Shown here: positions 33,885 through 44,945 of the stretch, one piece after another
How the letters are laid out: each line of letters begins with the position of its first letter
Numbering within the stretch: the first letter of the stretch is position 1
DNA from: Tubulanus polymorphus
Taxonomy: Eukaryota; Nemertea; Palaeonemertea; Tubulaniformes; Tubulanidae
Length of the DNA stretch: 64,000 bases
Direction: 5' to 3'
NCBI RefSeq assembly: GCF_964204645.1
Contig: NC_134033.1
Span: forward strand, 15,068,155 to 15,132,154
Notes under the pieces: model-generated
What the model was told of the DNA's origin: nothing
Database searches by the model: none
What the model saw: only the letters and a program-made list of their open reading frames with translations
Translations under genes and position numbers: made by a program

Positions 33885-34450
33885 CTCACCAATCTGACAG
33901 TAACTCCAAGAGGGGCGGAGCTGGGGAGGGGGTTGTTACTCATCAATTTGATAGTAGCTCCAGGAAGGGGACTGGGGGAGGGGGTGTTACCAATCTGACA
34001 GTAAGGGGAGGGGAGTTACTCACCAATCTGACAGTAGCTCCAGGAGGGAGAGGGGAGTTACTCACCAATCTGACAGTAGCTCCAGGAGGGAGAGGGGAGT
34101 TACTCACCAATCTGACAGTAGCCCCAGGAGGGAGAGGGGAGTTAATCACCAATCTGACAGTAGCTCCAGGAGGGGGAGGGGGTCTGGGGGAGTGCTACTG
34201 GCCAAAGTGACAGTAGCTCTAGGAGGGGACTGGCGGGGGTGGGGGGGGGGTGTTACCAATCTGACAGTAACTCCAGGAGGGGGACTGGGGGAGTGCTACT
34301 CACCAATCTGACAGTAACTTCAGGAGGGGGAGGGGGTCTGGGGGAGTGCTACTCACCAATCTTACAGTAACTCCAGGAGGGGGACTGGGGGAGTACTACT
34401 CACCAATCTGACAGTAGCTCCAGGAGGGGGACTAGAGGGGAGTGCTACTC
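33885..34450 (-). repeat. Tandem array of exon-end plus 5' splice site copies
   Basis: About 12 units of roughly 42-50 bp follow the PDZ1 exon immediately. On the minus strand each unit reads ccTGGAGCTACTGTCAGATTG|gtgagt(a/t)(g/a)c followed by a C-rich spacer. The unit is the last ~20 nt of the 34453-34555 exon plus its donor. Several units keep an exact gtgagt and the GATVRL frame. See findings. Confidence 0.9.
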
Positions 34451-34452
34451 AC

Positions 34453-34555
34453 CAATCTGACAGTAGCTCCAGCACGTTTCAACGCATCCACTGATTCGGT
34501 ATGAGACACATTAATACAATTTACACCATTCACCGCTGTGATTATATCATTGATT
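34453..34555 (-). CDS. dlg1: dlg exon, second half of PDZ1
   Basis: A 103-nt exon INDIITAVNGVNCINVSHTE then SVDALKRAGATVRL. VSHTESVDALK is the PDZ1 helix-B region with the ligand-contacting His. Acceptor ttgtag, donor TTG|gtgagt. Confidence 0.96.
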
Positions 34556-34704
34556 CTACAAAATACGAATAAAAATGGCCTCTACCGTGAATCCCCTTAT
34601 GACATCATCAATGCAAATCCATCCCTAAACCGAAGTCATCATCAGTCATCATACAGTTTGAGGTTAAGCGGATTTGAAAAAAAGAAGATTTCCGATGAAC
34701 TTAC

Positions 34705-34829
34705 TTCAGACGTCCGTCTGCGTCTGCAGCGCCCCCTGGTATGATTTTAGTGATATAAATACTCGGATCGTCGCCGACGTGCGGATTATCAGTTCCTCCA
34801 GCGATACTGAATCCTAATCCGGAACTTCC
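34705..34829 (-). CDS. dlg1: dlg exon, first half of PDZ1
   Basis: A 125-nt exon [20 protein letters not shown] then [35 protein letters not shown] is the Discs-large PDZ1 signature. The Pro-Gly-Gly-Ala codons create a CGCCCCCTGG motif like the CTCF core. Acceptor tttcag, donor AA|gtaagt. Confidence 0.97.
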
Positions 34830-35259
34830 CTGAAATTCATCCAATAAATTAAATACAATGACGATCAACTTCGAATTAAAAAGACATTTCAGATCGCGCC
34901 ATGTTTGGGTAAAACGGCTCGCTTAGCGACTACTAGTCGCGCGCCAAAATTGCACCCCAGATCCAAAATGGCCGACTCAATGTGAATTAGTAATCGAGGG
35001 ACTTGAAGTGGATTGATTTAAATGGAAACAAAATTCAATTAAAACTAGGTACGTTTATCTATTAATCAAATAGATTATTCTCCCCCGACCCCCCCCCCCC
35101 CCGCGGGAGTCTACCGGTTTTATCTGATTGTAGAGTTCACGGCTTCGAATTCAATTAAAATCCGATGAATTCTCCGAAGACGCACGCGCGGGCCGACAAC
35201 CGATATTCATAATAAGCGCAACACAACGCATGATCGATTTATCCGCAAACAAGCACGCC

Positions 35260-36040
35260 AGTTAAACATTCATCACTATTTCACATGATCAGGCGTCATT
35301 AGCCCCGACCGTTCTGTCTGTATCGGGAGACAGACCCGACACGCTGGTTGGTGGTGGTGGTGGTGGCCGTATATTTTATGACTGTATCAACGACTACATG
35401 TTACATGGAATAACTAGGCGTTTTATGGACTCGACTCGGCGAATTCGTGCTTGACAATCCGACATTTTCAATATTCAACGCCCCCTGGTGAACAAATACA
35501 GATATCAATTACGTTGAAACTTAACGAAATCATAGAAAATGTCATAAGCTACAATTTTGCAATTCATCGTGGTTATCAAATACGCCTAGGTACCGATATA
35601 ATATGAAAACGCTTAGTTATTCCGCTATTCAACGCCCCCTGGTGACCGTATACAAAACCAATAACCACGAAACTCACCGCAATCATAGAACACGCAATGA
35701 CAACGATTTTGCAATTGATTGTCGTTATAAAATAGGTACTGGTATAAAAATGCTAAGTTATTCCGACATTCAACGCCCCCTGGTGAACATACGCCGAAAT
35801 TCGCCATAATCGTATATAGCGTGTCACGAGCAACAATTTCGAAATTGATTGCGGTTACAAACTATGCATATACTATTTCACGCGATGAGCCGTAATTAGC
35901 CCGATCATCGTTCTATCTGTATACACAGACACCGCACTAGTGCAAGTGTATTCCATGACTATCGACAATAACATGTTGCACAGAATAAAAACCTATATAG
36001 ATTTCCGCATAGTCAGTATCGAAAAGATACCACGTCCGCT
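35260..36040. repeat. Segmental tandem duplication with three inner ~150-bp units
   Basis: The block near 35275-35330 ('actatttcacatgatcaggcg', 'ttagccccgaccgttct') recurs near 35867-35930. Between them three units begin with 'ttcaacgccccctggtga' at about 35475, 35629 and 35769. Confidence 0.75.
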
Positions 36041-36434
36041 CGTCGACGACTTAGGGGAATTCATGAATTCTTCCAATATTTCGCAATCATCTCTCGTATA
36101 TTTGTCATACTGAGAGGGTATATATTATATAGCTAATAATAACACACACTTTATACATGTTGTTGTGCGAACAGTGCCCCCCCCCCCCCCCCGTATATCG
36201 AAATAGGTCTTCACTTGGACCGTAACCATTGCTGCTTGGCAACCCCGGAATACAACCGCTGTTTAGACTCGATTCTATGCTACGATCTATCTCTAAAACT
36301 AAGAGAATGACAAAAATGGCCCATAGAATCGAGTTAGAATGTCCACGGGCCCTAAGCGACCCGGGCCACCTATCATTTGCCGAAATGACATTTTCTCAAC
36401 CTGGCTTCAGAAAGAACTAAGGCTAAACAAAAAG

Positions 36435-36627
36435 GATACCTTGTTTCTCCGCAGCGGCCGGGTCATTTTTGTAAAATATGATAAAATTTATGAACAGTTC
36501 ATTTCTATAGCGGCCGGGTCTGTTATGGTAAAATTGATCACGATTTAAAAAAAAGTAATGTATAGGGTAGATAGGCGGCCGGCCGGGTCAACATTTAAGC
36601 TCAGCAGAGCGGAGAAACAAGGTATCA
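36435..36627. mobile_element. Foldback element, 'ataccttgtttctccgc' ends
   Basis: 'ggataccttgtttctccgc' and 'gcggagaaacaaggtatc' flank GC-rich 'gcggccgggtc' repeats. Confidence 0.7.
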
Positions 36628-38179
36628 ATTTTTTTTTAGCCTAACACACACGCGACCAATTATTGCCAGCCATTATGCCCTAGAGTCATACTAGATGCTC
36701 AGAAAATGATCTTTTTTTTCAAATTTTTCAGGGGGCCCTCAAAACCCCCTTAAGGACTTTGCGTCTACAGCGCTCGTGTTCATGTACCAATCACACGTAG
36801 GTCTCAGATTTTTTGGGCCCCCCCCCTATAAATTCCTGGATGCGCCGTTGATGTCAGTACAAGGCTCATAGAAATTACCAGTACCAAATTTCACTAATAG
36901 AAGCTAATGACGCGATGAACTAAAATATATTTCAAATAATCAATCTAATCGATGACAGTACACAATTTTATCAACTCCACCCTATTTCCATGGATACAAA
37001 CCGATTGATGGACATCGATTTGAAATTTTACACGTGTCGACTTTTTTTCTCTCTCTTTCGAATAAACGGCGTTAGTACAAAACCCTAATTCATATAGAAA
37101 TCGCTAGGTCACCGAAAACTGTGAAGCAACACGCGAATTATGCCGACACACACACACACGCGTAACCATGGTAACAATTTTTAACTATTGACACAAAAGA
37201 TGATCGCCGTGCGAAAGAAATTGATGATCGAGGTTCGAGGGGCACGTACGGGCGGCGGGGGTCGAAACTATCGACAGAATAAGGGGTAGGGGGAAAAACT
37301 GTAAGATCTGAGAGGCCTTTTAATGTAAAATCCCACCTAGTATAAAAAAGACGAGTACGAAATATTTCTTAGATCCTGTCACTATCCTTCCTTTGTAACA
37401 TCTATATTTTGGAATCATTTTAGTTTAGTCAAAACTTCAGAATAAACTGTTAAATCATCAACTGTGGGTTTCGCTCAACAATTACGTAATATTTCCTCGA
37501 GTTTATATTTATTCAACGTTCTGACTTTATCATAATACATGCGGTTATCTTCACTAGTGTTATGTCAGCACTATGATATATATTCTAACAATCCAGAATA
37601 ACTCGAAGTCAGTTGCTCTGAAGTTGGTTTGAGTGAACTGGCCGGACAATAATACCGTGGTTGCCATGATAATTCCAATAATTCCAATCCTCACCGCGGT
37701 ATCTATCCACGAGCAACTGACCGCTAGATTAATAGGATATAGTCGAAACGTTGTAAATGAAACGGGATTGTTTTTTCTTTCGCGGCGCGAGGATATCGTA
37801 TCTCGGAGTGGTTCATCGACGGTCGCCTTTTAAAGGCTTTCAGCCTACGAAATGACGGACCGATTTAAGCCGAAATCATTTATCAAAAAAGATAAACGAT
37901 GCGCGGTAGATTTAGATTTCGAAGATAGCGATTGAGTCATACTCGGGTTTCGGAGAGTCATTACTCTACACGGTGAGCGCCGCAGAGAGACTTAAAGCGG
38001 TTGAACATTTAACGTTAGAAATTGATTCTCGTGTGCGCCGCTCAGAAAACCGGTAATAATGTAATAACGCTCTCTTCCCTCTCGACTGTCCTCGAGATAC
38101 GAGAGTAGCTTCATTCTGAGTCTAAATCTCCACGCGACATTTTACCGAGTCAGCGTCCTCCACAACAGGTTTCACCTCA

Positions 38180-38405
38180 TGAATTTCTACAACCACCACT
38201 TGTAAAATATCTGCTGCCCCGAACAGAGTTGATGTCAATATTCTATCAACGCTGATCGAGCAAATGTGAAATATAGAAGATTACACCAAGATTAAGTCAA
38301 AATTTTCTGGATTTTTTTTTGGGGATCGAAAGCCTCGCTATTTCAGCAGCCGCAATGTCATAATGCAGCCCCTTTAGTACTCCAGCATATAGAGAATACT
38401 GGACG
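38180..38405 (-). repeat. Inverted copy of the 21885/52325 dispersed repeat
   Basis: 'aaaatatctgctgccccgaa', 'gttgatgtcaatattctatc' and 'cagccgcaatgtcataatg' are reverse-complement matches to 21885-22105. Confidence 0.65.
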
Positions 38406-38890
38406 TAGAGGTAAAACCCACCGTGATAAGGACAGTTCCACGGTTTTGAGTTAAGATTTGGACTCATTGAAACTAAGAGTTTAAGAAACTGGATCTAGAG
38501 AAACTAATTTGTTGTTTTTGAAGTTTCAAGCTTAACACGTCAGTCCATCCTCAAAGAACAATCGTTTGATCGAATAATTCTTCTCTGAAGATCGACAATG
38601 AAACAACATTTCTTGCTATGGTAGTACGTTTTACTTTTTTAACACCGCAATACAATAGTCGAGTCAGATCCAATCAACTCAGAGAATATATCCTGGTTGA
38701 TATATCTTTATGACTCAGATGTTGGTTGATATATTTTTATGACGCTTATGAAATATATATCATCTCAATCAGGTGTCACTGTTAATTCGGATATATTTTC
38801 GTCGTCCTGAAAGGTACGACTTGAGAGCGGAGTCTACTATATTAGTAATCTCTTCATGTAATCCGTATTAAAGAAATAAAAAGACCTGTG

Positions 38891-38990
38891 CCTGGTTTTA
38901 TAGATTCATCTTACCTTTAACCCGGGGTTAACTCAATTCATTTTCAATTCAATTAGCCCCAGGGTTAAAGGTAATGCCGGTCTATAAAAT
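38891..38990. mobile_element. Palindromic MITE, 'ggttttatagactggtattacc' family
   Basis: Inverted ends cctggttttatagattcat and atgccggtctataaaat, 60 bp from the exon ending at 39038. Confidence 0.75.
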
Positions 38991-39037
38991 TCCATCCCCC
39001 CCCCCCGGAGAATGATGGTTTCGTTTTTTTCACTTAC

Positions 39038-39091
39038 CCGTTCAAGAGCGATTTCCTCATATTCCCAGTCACCAGGGGTGCTACCATTCAC
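39038..39091 (-). CDS. dlg1: dlg exon, strand A of PDZ1 (VNGSTPGDWEYEEIALER)
   Basis: A 54-nt exon, phase 0 at both ends. VNG....WEYEEI.LER is the conserved segment just before GLGF of PDZ1 in Discs-large, and it is shared by all N-terminal isoforms. Acceptor tttacag, donor CGG|gtaagt. Confidence 0.95.
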
Positions 39092-39776
39092 CTGTAAACA
39101 GAATAAACGACTCATCATTCCATAGAATGCGGCAGTACGCGGTGGGCAGCACGCGGTGGGCAGTACGCGGTGGGCAGCACGCGGGCAACAGTGGGCGGGC
39201 AAACGAGTCAAAGGAGTTTTAATCCAAAAAATTCTCTACATTTGTTAATCCATATTGTCTAGATGGTGCTGCATCTAGTAAAGGTACAGGTAGCACAGAT
39301 TCTGCTCCTAGTCCACTCCCCAACTAGTCAGGTCCTATCCTGTGTGCCTTCATCTAGTCCAACCCCAGATGGTCAAATTCTATCGTTGGTACCTGCTAAG
39401 TCCACTCCTAATTAGTCAGATTTAATCCCGGATACCTGCCACTAGTCCATCCCTAGTTAGTCAGATTCTATCCCGGATATCTGTTACTAGTCCGGATGCT
39501 TGCTACTAGTCCAACACATGTAAGTCAGATTTAATCCCCGATACCTGCCACTAGTCCGCCCCTAGTTAGCCAGATTCTACGTTACGCGATCACTTTCATT
39601 TCCGTGAGTTCGTAATTCAATAATAGAAAACGTCGATCGTCTTGTAACCGTGGTAACTAATTTTTTGTCGCGGCAGTCCTCGTCGTTGTTACGAGGGGGT
39701 TACGTCGACTTCGTACGGAGTTTATAACGCGTAGTCGAACTACCGTCGGTTGGGTACGGTTAACGCCGCCGACAAC

Positions 39777-39815
39777 CTTCCAACAATGACTTCTTCGACA
39801 GCGCCAGACGTACAT
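39777..39815 (-). CDS. dlg1: Possible dlg alternative start exon with two cysteines
   Basis: The ATG at 39815 opens MYVWRCRRSHCWK, followed by a weak donor AAG|gttgtc in phase 0, which would join VNGSTPGDW in frame. It lies 41 bases downstream of a good TATAAATA (39863-39856) in a CpG-rich stretch. A short Cys-containing head would resemble the palmitoylated starts of PSD-95-type isoforms. The donor is poor, and a longer non-spliced frame is also open, so this is tentative. Confidence 0.3.
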
Positions 39816-39855
39816 ATTCGGTCGGTCGCCACGACAACAGTAGCAACAGCAGACG

Positions 39856-39863
39856 TATTTATA
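39856..39863 (-). promoter_or_regulatory. TATA box, candidate internal dlg promoter
   Basis: Minus-strand gcgcgTATAAATAcgtc, followed by CpG-rich sequence and an ATG 41 bases on, 720 bp upstream of the 39091 exon. Confidence 0.4.
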
Positions 39864-40739
39864 CGCGCGCGCGAGATACGACCTCGACAGAGAGACAGCT
39901 GAGGAGGAAGAGGTGATGAGAGACACTACGAAATGTGATTTCATTTAAAAGCCACTCTAGGTTATTTTAAACGTTTCGAATCTATCAGGTCATTCCTGAA
40001 TATAAGCTGTTAAGGAGAGAATTACAAATTTCAAATTTCGAGGAGTGTCTGCATCAATTTCATATCTCAATCACTGTAGACTTCTCCTAATCGCTACTGT
40101 TTATCTCAGTAATCCATTAATTCAGTGTTTTTTGTAAGCGAATTTTCATCCTTGAAATTACTAAACTCTAATTCGGCGACCGCCTGATTGAGTAACAGTA
40201 AGATCCCGGTTCCAACTGTGCTGATTAATTTACTGCACAACTTCTAAAATAATCTAATTCTAATCACAGTGTCGCTTCTATCCGGACCGGCGAAAACAGC
40301 TGATTTAAAAACGCGCGCCCACGCGTTGATTCGGTCCGTACTAAATTGGTCCGGCGTTCCAGGTGCGGGCGTTATTAGAACGGACTAACTAACGCGATAT
40401 CCGTTTAAACGAAGTTTTCGAAACAACGCTCGCGATGATAAAAACGATTGTTCTCTACGGATTTCAGGAAACCGATAGAATTAATTAAGAGCTTGCGTCG
40501 CGTTAAGTGCCGTTTCTATCCTCAACCGGGGAACGCTATACAATACATACATTCATATACACACTCTCCGACAAACAGTGCAGTCAGTGTGTTCTCTATA
40601 ACGAGGGCGATCAACCCTGTATCAAACCCGGCGAAAATCAGCAACCGCGGTTCTAAAATCATTCCCACAGCCTCATCAGCGGTGGCGAGACACACGATAA
40701 ATCTTAATCATTGATCGGTACATTCGAATTATTTGAATC

Positions 40740-40998
40740 TTGTAGTGAGAGAGAGGAGAGAGGAAGAGAGGGGGAGGGAGGGAGGAGGGAAAGAGAGAGA
40801 GGGAAGAGAGGGGAGGGAAAGTGAGAGTAGGGAGAGAGGGGGAGGGAGGGAGAGGGAAGGAAAGAGTGGAAAGAGGGGGAGGGAGAAGAGAGGGAGGGAA
40901 AGAGAATAAAGTGGGGGAGGGAGAGGAGTAAGAGAGGGAGAAGAAAAAGAGAGAGGGAGGAGAGGGGAGGGAGGATTAAAAGAGGGGGAGAGGAAAGT
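40740..40998 (+). repeat. Polypurine (GGGA/GAGA)n tract
   Basis: About 250 bases of G and A only, with few interruptions, can form triplex or quadruplex DNA. The dlg transcript here is pyrimidine-rich. Long frames over it are artefacts. Confidence 0.9.
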
Positions 40999-41358
40999 GT
41001 ATGTCTTATATTCACATATCTCTCGGCTGCAACTCATCTTAAATAAACGTTCTTCCCCAATAATAGATTCCAGCAATACAACATCTTCCCCGATCTGAGT
41101 TGATATCAATGATTCTATGTCAATGTGTGATCGATGATTATTATAGCGATAAAAGCCTCGTTCAAGTGACTCGTTTAACGCGAGATTGCACCAAATTAAG
41201 CTTCATTTTCAGTCGAAATGGCGAAATCTTAAAAGCTCTAACTTAAGTATCCCTTCAGTTGACTATCAGTCGAAGCGTTGATATAAACTACTCTTGCCCC
41301 CGAGGGAACATTCGAGAACTTGTTTCTCAACTTTTTTGGTGACATTTTGCATCACATC

Positions 41359-41360
<2 letters not shown>

Positions 41361-41444
<84 letters not shown>
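41361..41444. repeat. (TA)n microsatellite, ~42 units
   Basis: Uninterrupted TA dinucleotides. Confidence 0.95.
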
Positions 41445-41449
<5 letters not shown>

Positions 41450-41474
41450 AATTTTTGTTCTAACTTCTGTATTC

Positions 41475-41591
41475 CTGGGCCCGGTTCTATAGACAGGTAT
41501 TACCTTTAACCCGGGGGCTAACTCAATTCATTTTCAATTAAGTTAGCCCGCGAGTTAAAGGTAATACCGGTCTATGAAACCAGGGCCCGGG
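41475..41591. mobile_element. Palindromic MITE, cleanest copy
   Basis: 'ctgggcccggttctatagac' and 'gtctatgaaaccagggcccg' are inverted ends with near-complete inner pairing. It lies next to the (TA)n tract, consistent with TA target preference. Confidence 0.85.
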
Positions 41592-44055
41592 AGTTTACTA
41601 TCAGGATATAGTCTAAACATCGAAATCAACGAATTTAGCGTTTAGCCTCCACATTTTCAAACTCAAGAACGCTGGTGGTATTGAGAATATCGCGCAGCAG
41701 TACGATTTCTATTCTTCGAAATGCGACGAACGATATTCGAGCTGCGCGTCGTTAAATCGAGATCGAGAGCGTCGCGAGATGAATTCTTAATTTCATAAAC
41801 GGCTATAACTTCATTAGAACGTTTTGCCGTTAATCGTTAATTCATGTTAAATGGTCTCCTACGGGGAGTATTTCCACGAGTCGGATATTTGTCACGAGAG
41901 ACTCGAGCAAGCGGAGAGAGGAGAGGAGAGAGAGAGGAAAATGTAATCAATCTATATCTGGGAAGAATGTTTATTTAAGATCATATAAGTTGCTGCTGAG
42001 AGATATCAGTAAGACACACATACAGCTCCTCTCCTTTCTCTCCTCTCTCATTCTCATTCTCTCTTGCTACAAGATTCAATTAATCCGAATGGAATGAATC
42101 AATAATTGTTAAGATTTCTTGTGTCTCTCGCTGCTGCTGCTGAGGCGGGAGATGATCCCGACCGACGCTGCGGGCGGATGATGCTACTGATAACGGTCGC
42201 AATCGTGATAAATTAATATCAATGAACTTCGATCGATTTGTTTCGTAGATCGGCCGCTAGATGGCGCAACCGATCAAAGATATATTTGTTGCGAAGTTCC
42301 AGAATAGATGCAGTCACCATAATTCCAGCAAAACCTGTCATTAAAAACCTATTTTGGCCCCGTCTCTAGGTCGGTGGCACTAGTCATTGGTCCGGTGGGT
42401 CTACCACTAGTTGGCACTGTGATAAAAACAAATATCCTGTCTGTTGATAGGTGGAGCTAGTCACTGGTCTGGAAGGTCTACCACTAGGTGGCACTGTCAT
42501 AAAAAATGTGCACGTCCATTGATGAAATCATACGATTTTCAAGAAAAAATTACCGAAAATCATCATTTGATCAGTCAAATACATGTCTCATCAACATATA
42601 ACAATGAGTTTGTTTAAAGTAGCTTGTCTCTTCATAAAACAACAATGAAAATCATCGATAAAACTAATGAATTCAATATCACGAAAAAATACAAAATCAT
42701 GAAAAATTCATAACATTTCTCAATTTCAAAGACAAGACATTATAATGATATCATATAGAAAATTAGTAGTAAACCTCACTTGCCACAGCTTTAAGTGAAC
42801 TGCGGTGAGCGAGGCTCCGTATGACCTAGAGAGAAATATATATATATATATATATATACATATTTAAGAGGAAAGAACGTAAACCTGAAAATGATAGAGA
42901 TACGAAATGATTAATGCATATATGACGAGTGATCGAGTGACTGTGGCGCCATCTATTGGTGAAAACGATAACCGTGAGTTTTTTGTTCAGTTCACGATAA
43001 AGTGAAGAATGACGAATATGTGAATTAACTTTACCTTCAGCAACAGATGACTGCGCGATTTTTTCTAAATCGAGAAATAAGTTTCAAGGTTAAAAACGCT
43101 TTTCTCGTAAAAACAGAGAACGAATAATTCGTACGAAGACATTTAACCCGGTACAAAAAGCGACATTAAAAAAAACCAGTGACGTGAGATTCATTAATTT
43201 TACACGATCAATTAGTTAATTAGCAAATCAATTAACAAGCACGAAAATAGCACCTCGATAATTAGTCGGATTACTTAGTTAATTGGGGGTAAAATTAACA
43301 CATCATTAATTGATAATAAATCAGTTCTGAAATTCGAATGCGGTTCAACATGCGGTTAATAGACGGCGACACTGACTAAAACAGGTACGATATTTGATGC
43401 GTACCCTCATAACGTAGCGCGCCGACTGCGGCAAGTGGTGGTACGAATAAGACGAGTAGGAATCGCGATGGTTCTAGAAATAGAAACGAAAAAAGAGAAA
43501 AAAAAAAATAAGAGAAAACGAATTCAACGAAAAGTTTTTTCGAAAACATAAAATGCAAGATTGAGGAAGTTTGTCGTAGAGAATAGTAAGACAAGAGGAA
43601 GAAATACTTGAAAATAGGTAATAATTTCTTATCGAAAATCGAAAAAATATCTAAAATCAATGTTATTTCCACAGTGCACAGTTAAGAAGGGAGTGGTCCA
43701 TTTGAATTCTAAATAATTGTGATAGAATACTATTGTGATATACTGGATAATAGGCATAGATCCATCTGGGGAGAGGGTTTGGTCCACTCTACCTGTTGGA
43801 AGCTGGATCAGCCCGAAGGAGTGTGTCCGGCTCCACAAGCGAGAATTCAGGACCCGTACAAGAGGTCTGGATTCGGCGGGTCTATAGTTCAGGACCCATC
43901 CAGGATAGGGGCCTCAACCACAGGGTATGTTCTGAGTGGTTCGCCCAGCAGGATGAGGTGCCTGGCCGTCGGGACGAGTAGTACCCCGTGGTAGGAGGGG
44001 AATGCTTGGCAGGACTAGGGGTATGTAACACTTGACATTACGTGTAATGCCGATT

Positions 44056-44184
44056 CAACTTTGCTTGAGAGGACGTCATGTGGACTCGAGCTCAGTCAGT
44101 TTTGTTAGTAAATACCAGATACAGGTATGTACTACTAAAACTCACTGAGCTCGCAGCCACCAGACGTCCTCTCAAGCCAAGTTG
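44056..44184. other. Long hairpin, ~61-nt arms and 7-nt loop
   Basis: Left arm 44056-44116 starts caactttgcttgagaggacg. Right arm 44124-44184 is its inverse with about 10 mismatches. The loop is agataca. It begins about 40 bp inside the intron after the 44227 donor. It could be a small MITE or a pre-miRNA-like hairpin. Confidence 0.75.
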
Positions 44185-44226
44185 GAAATCGACAGGCAAT
44201 AGATTTATTTTTTATTTATTACTTAC

Positions 44227-44349
44227 AGATCCGACCGAGGCGCCGCTACTGATTGAATCGCGATCTATAGAACGATCTAACGACGTCTTAAACAATTTCA
44301 TAACCGAGTTCAACGACGAACGACTATCGACGGAACCGCGAGACGAAGA
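44227..44349 (-). CDS. dlg1: dlg exon, serine-rich N-terminal linker
   Basis: A 123-nt exon, phase 0 at both ends: SSSRGSVDSRSSLNSVMKLF then KTSLDRSIDRDSISSGASVGS. Acceptor ttgacag, donor TCT|gtaagt. It splices in frame to VNGSTPGDW. The many R-x-x-S sites suggest phosphorylation. The family is variable here, so identity rests on strand, phase and position. Confidence 0.75.
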
Positions 44350-44915
44350 CTGTCAAACAAAAAACACGCATCAGACGTCAGTTCCTTAAAACAGGGTTAG
44401 AGTTAACAGCAGTCGTATTCAGAAAAGTTTTCTAACTTAGTTGCTTTCTTTTTAAAAAAAATACATCTTAAGTTTATTTGCCGTAAAAGCTGAGCGGCCG
44501 GTTATAGATAGTTCCATAACTTGGTGCAGCCCTCATCCTATTCGACAACATAAATTGTCAATGCCAAAAGTGATTATATTTGCACGACACATAATTGTCC
44601 ACGAAAATAATTCGGGACAACTTCGTAAGGATTTCTTAAGAATTTCTGTGATAAATAAGCACTTTCTAAGGGCCATACTTAGTTTTTCCTAAAGTAACAA
44701 TTTTAAGCTCTTAGGAGACTAGCTATGAACCCCCGGTTACAATTGAAAAAAAAAAGAAACAAAAAAAAATATGAAAAACGAAGAAATGAAATTGCAGAAC
44801 CATCGTTTGAGAGAGAGATTGATGATGATTTGAGGTGGATTTATGTCGCCGGTTATTGAAGGATTAATCATTGAAGGATTCAGCAGGGCGTGCAAAGGGG
44901 AGGGGGGATACTCAC

Positions 44916-44945
44916 AGCTAGGCTTCCTACTGATCCTCGATTAGC
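44916..44945 (-). CDS. dlg1: dlg 30-nt microexon (ANRGSVGSLA)
   Basis: The sequence ccgacag|GCTAATCG...CTAGCT|gtgagt encodes ANRGSVGSLA, phase 0 at both ends, 566 bp upstream of the serine-rich exon. The RGSVGS motif echoes RGSVDS in that exon, suggesting an exon-level duplication or a shared phosphosite. Confidence 0.65.

Larger units (their letters stand above)
34830..39037 (-). other. dlg1: dlg intron 5' of PDZ1
   Basis: Contains the 35.26-36.04 kb duplication, a foldback element at 36435-36627, C runs at 35091-35102 and 36176-36192, the inverted dispersed repeat at 38180-38405 and a MITE at 38891-38990. No exon is seen. Confidence 0.55.
39092..44226 (-). other. dlg1: dlg intron upstream of PDZ1 strand A
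   Basis: Holds 'tagtc...agattctatcccggat' short repeats (39250-39570), the TATA/start candidate near 39.8 kb, the polypurine tract, (TA)n arrays, a MITE, diverged 'ctaccactag(t/g)tggcactg' repeats (42370-42505) and the hairpin at 44056-44184. Confidence 0.5.

Noticed and set aside
39657-39944. 95-residue Cys/Arg-rich minus-strand frame as a full gene
   Set aside because: No stop-to-start evidence for the whole frame, and a TATA box lies inside it. Only the short part after the TATA box is kept as a tentative start exon.
41266-41509. (Ile-Tyr)n frames
   Set aside because: Translation of a (TA)n microsatellite.
43719-43994. Plus-strand 91-residue frame in GC-richer DNA
   Set aside because: Short, antisense to the dlg intron, no conserved motif; possible dispersed repeat.
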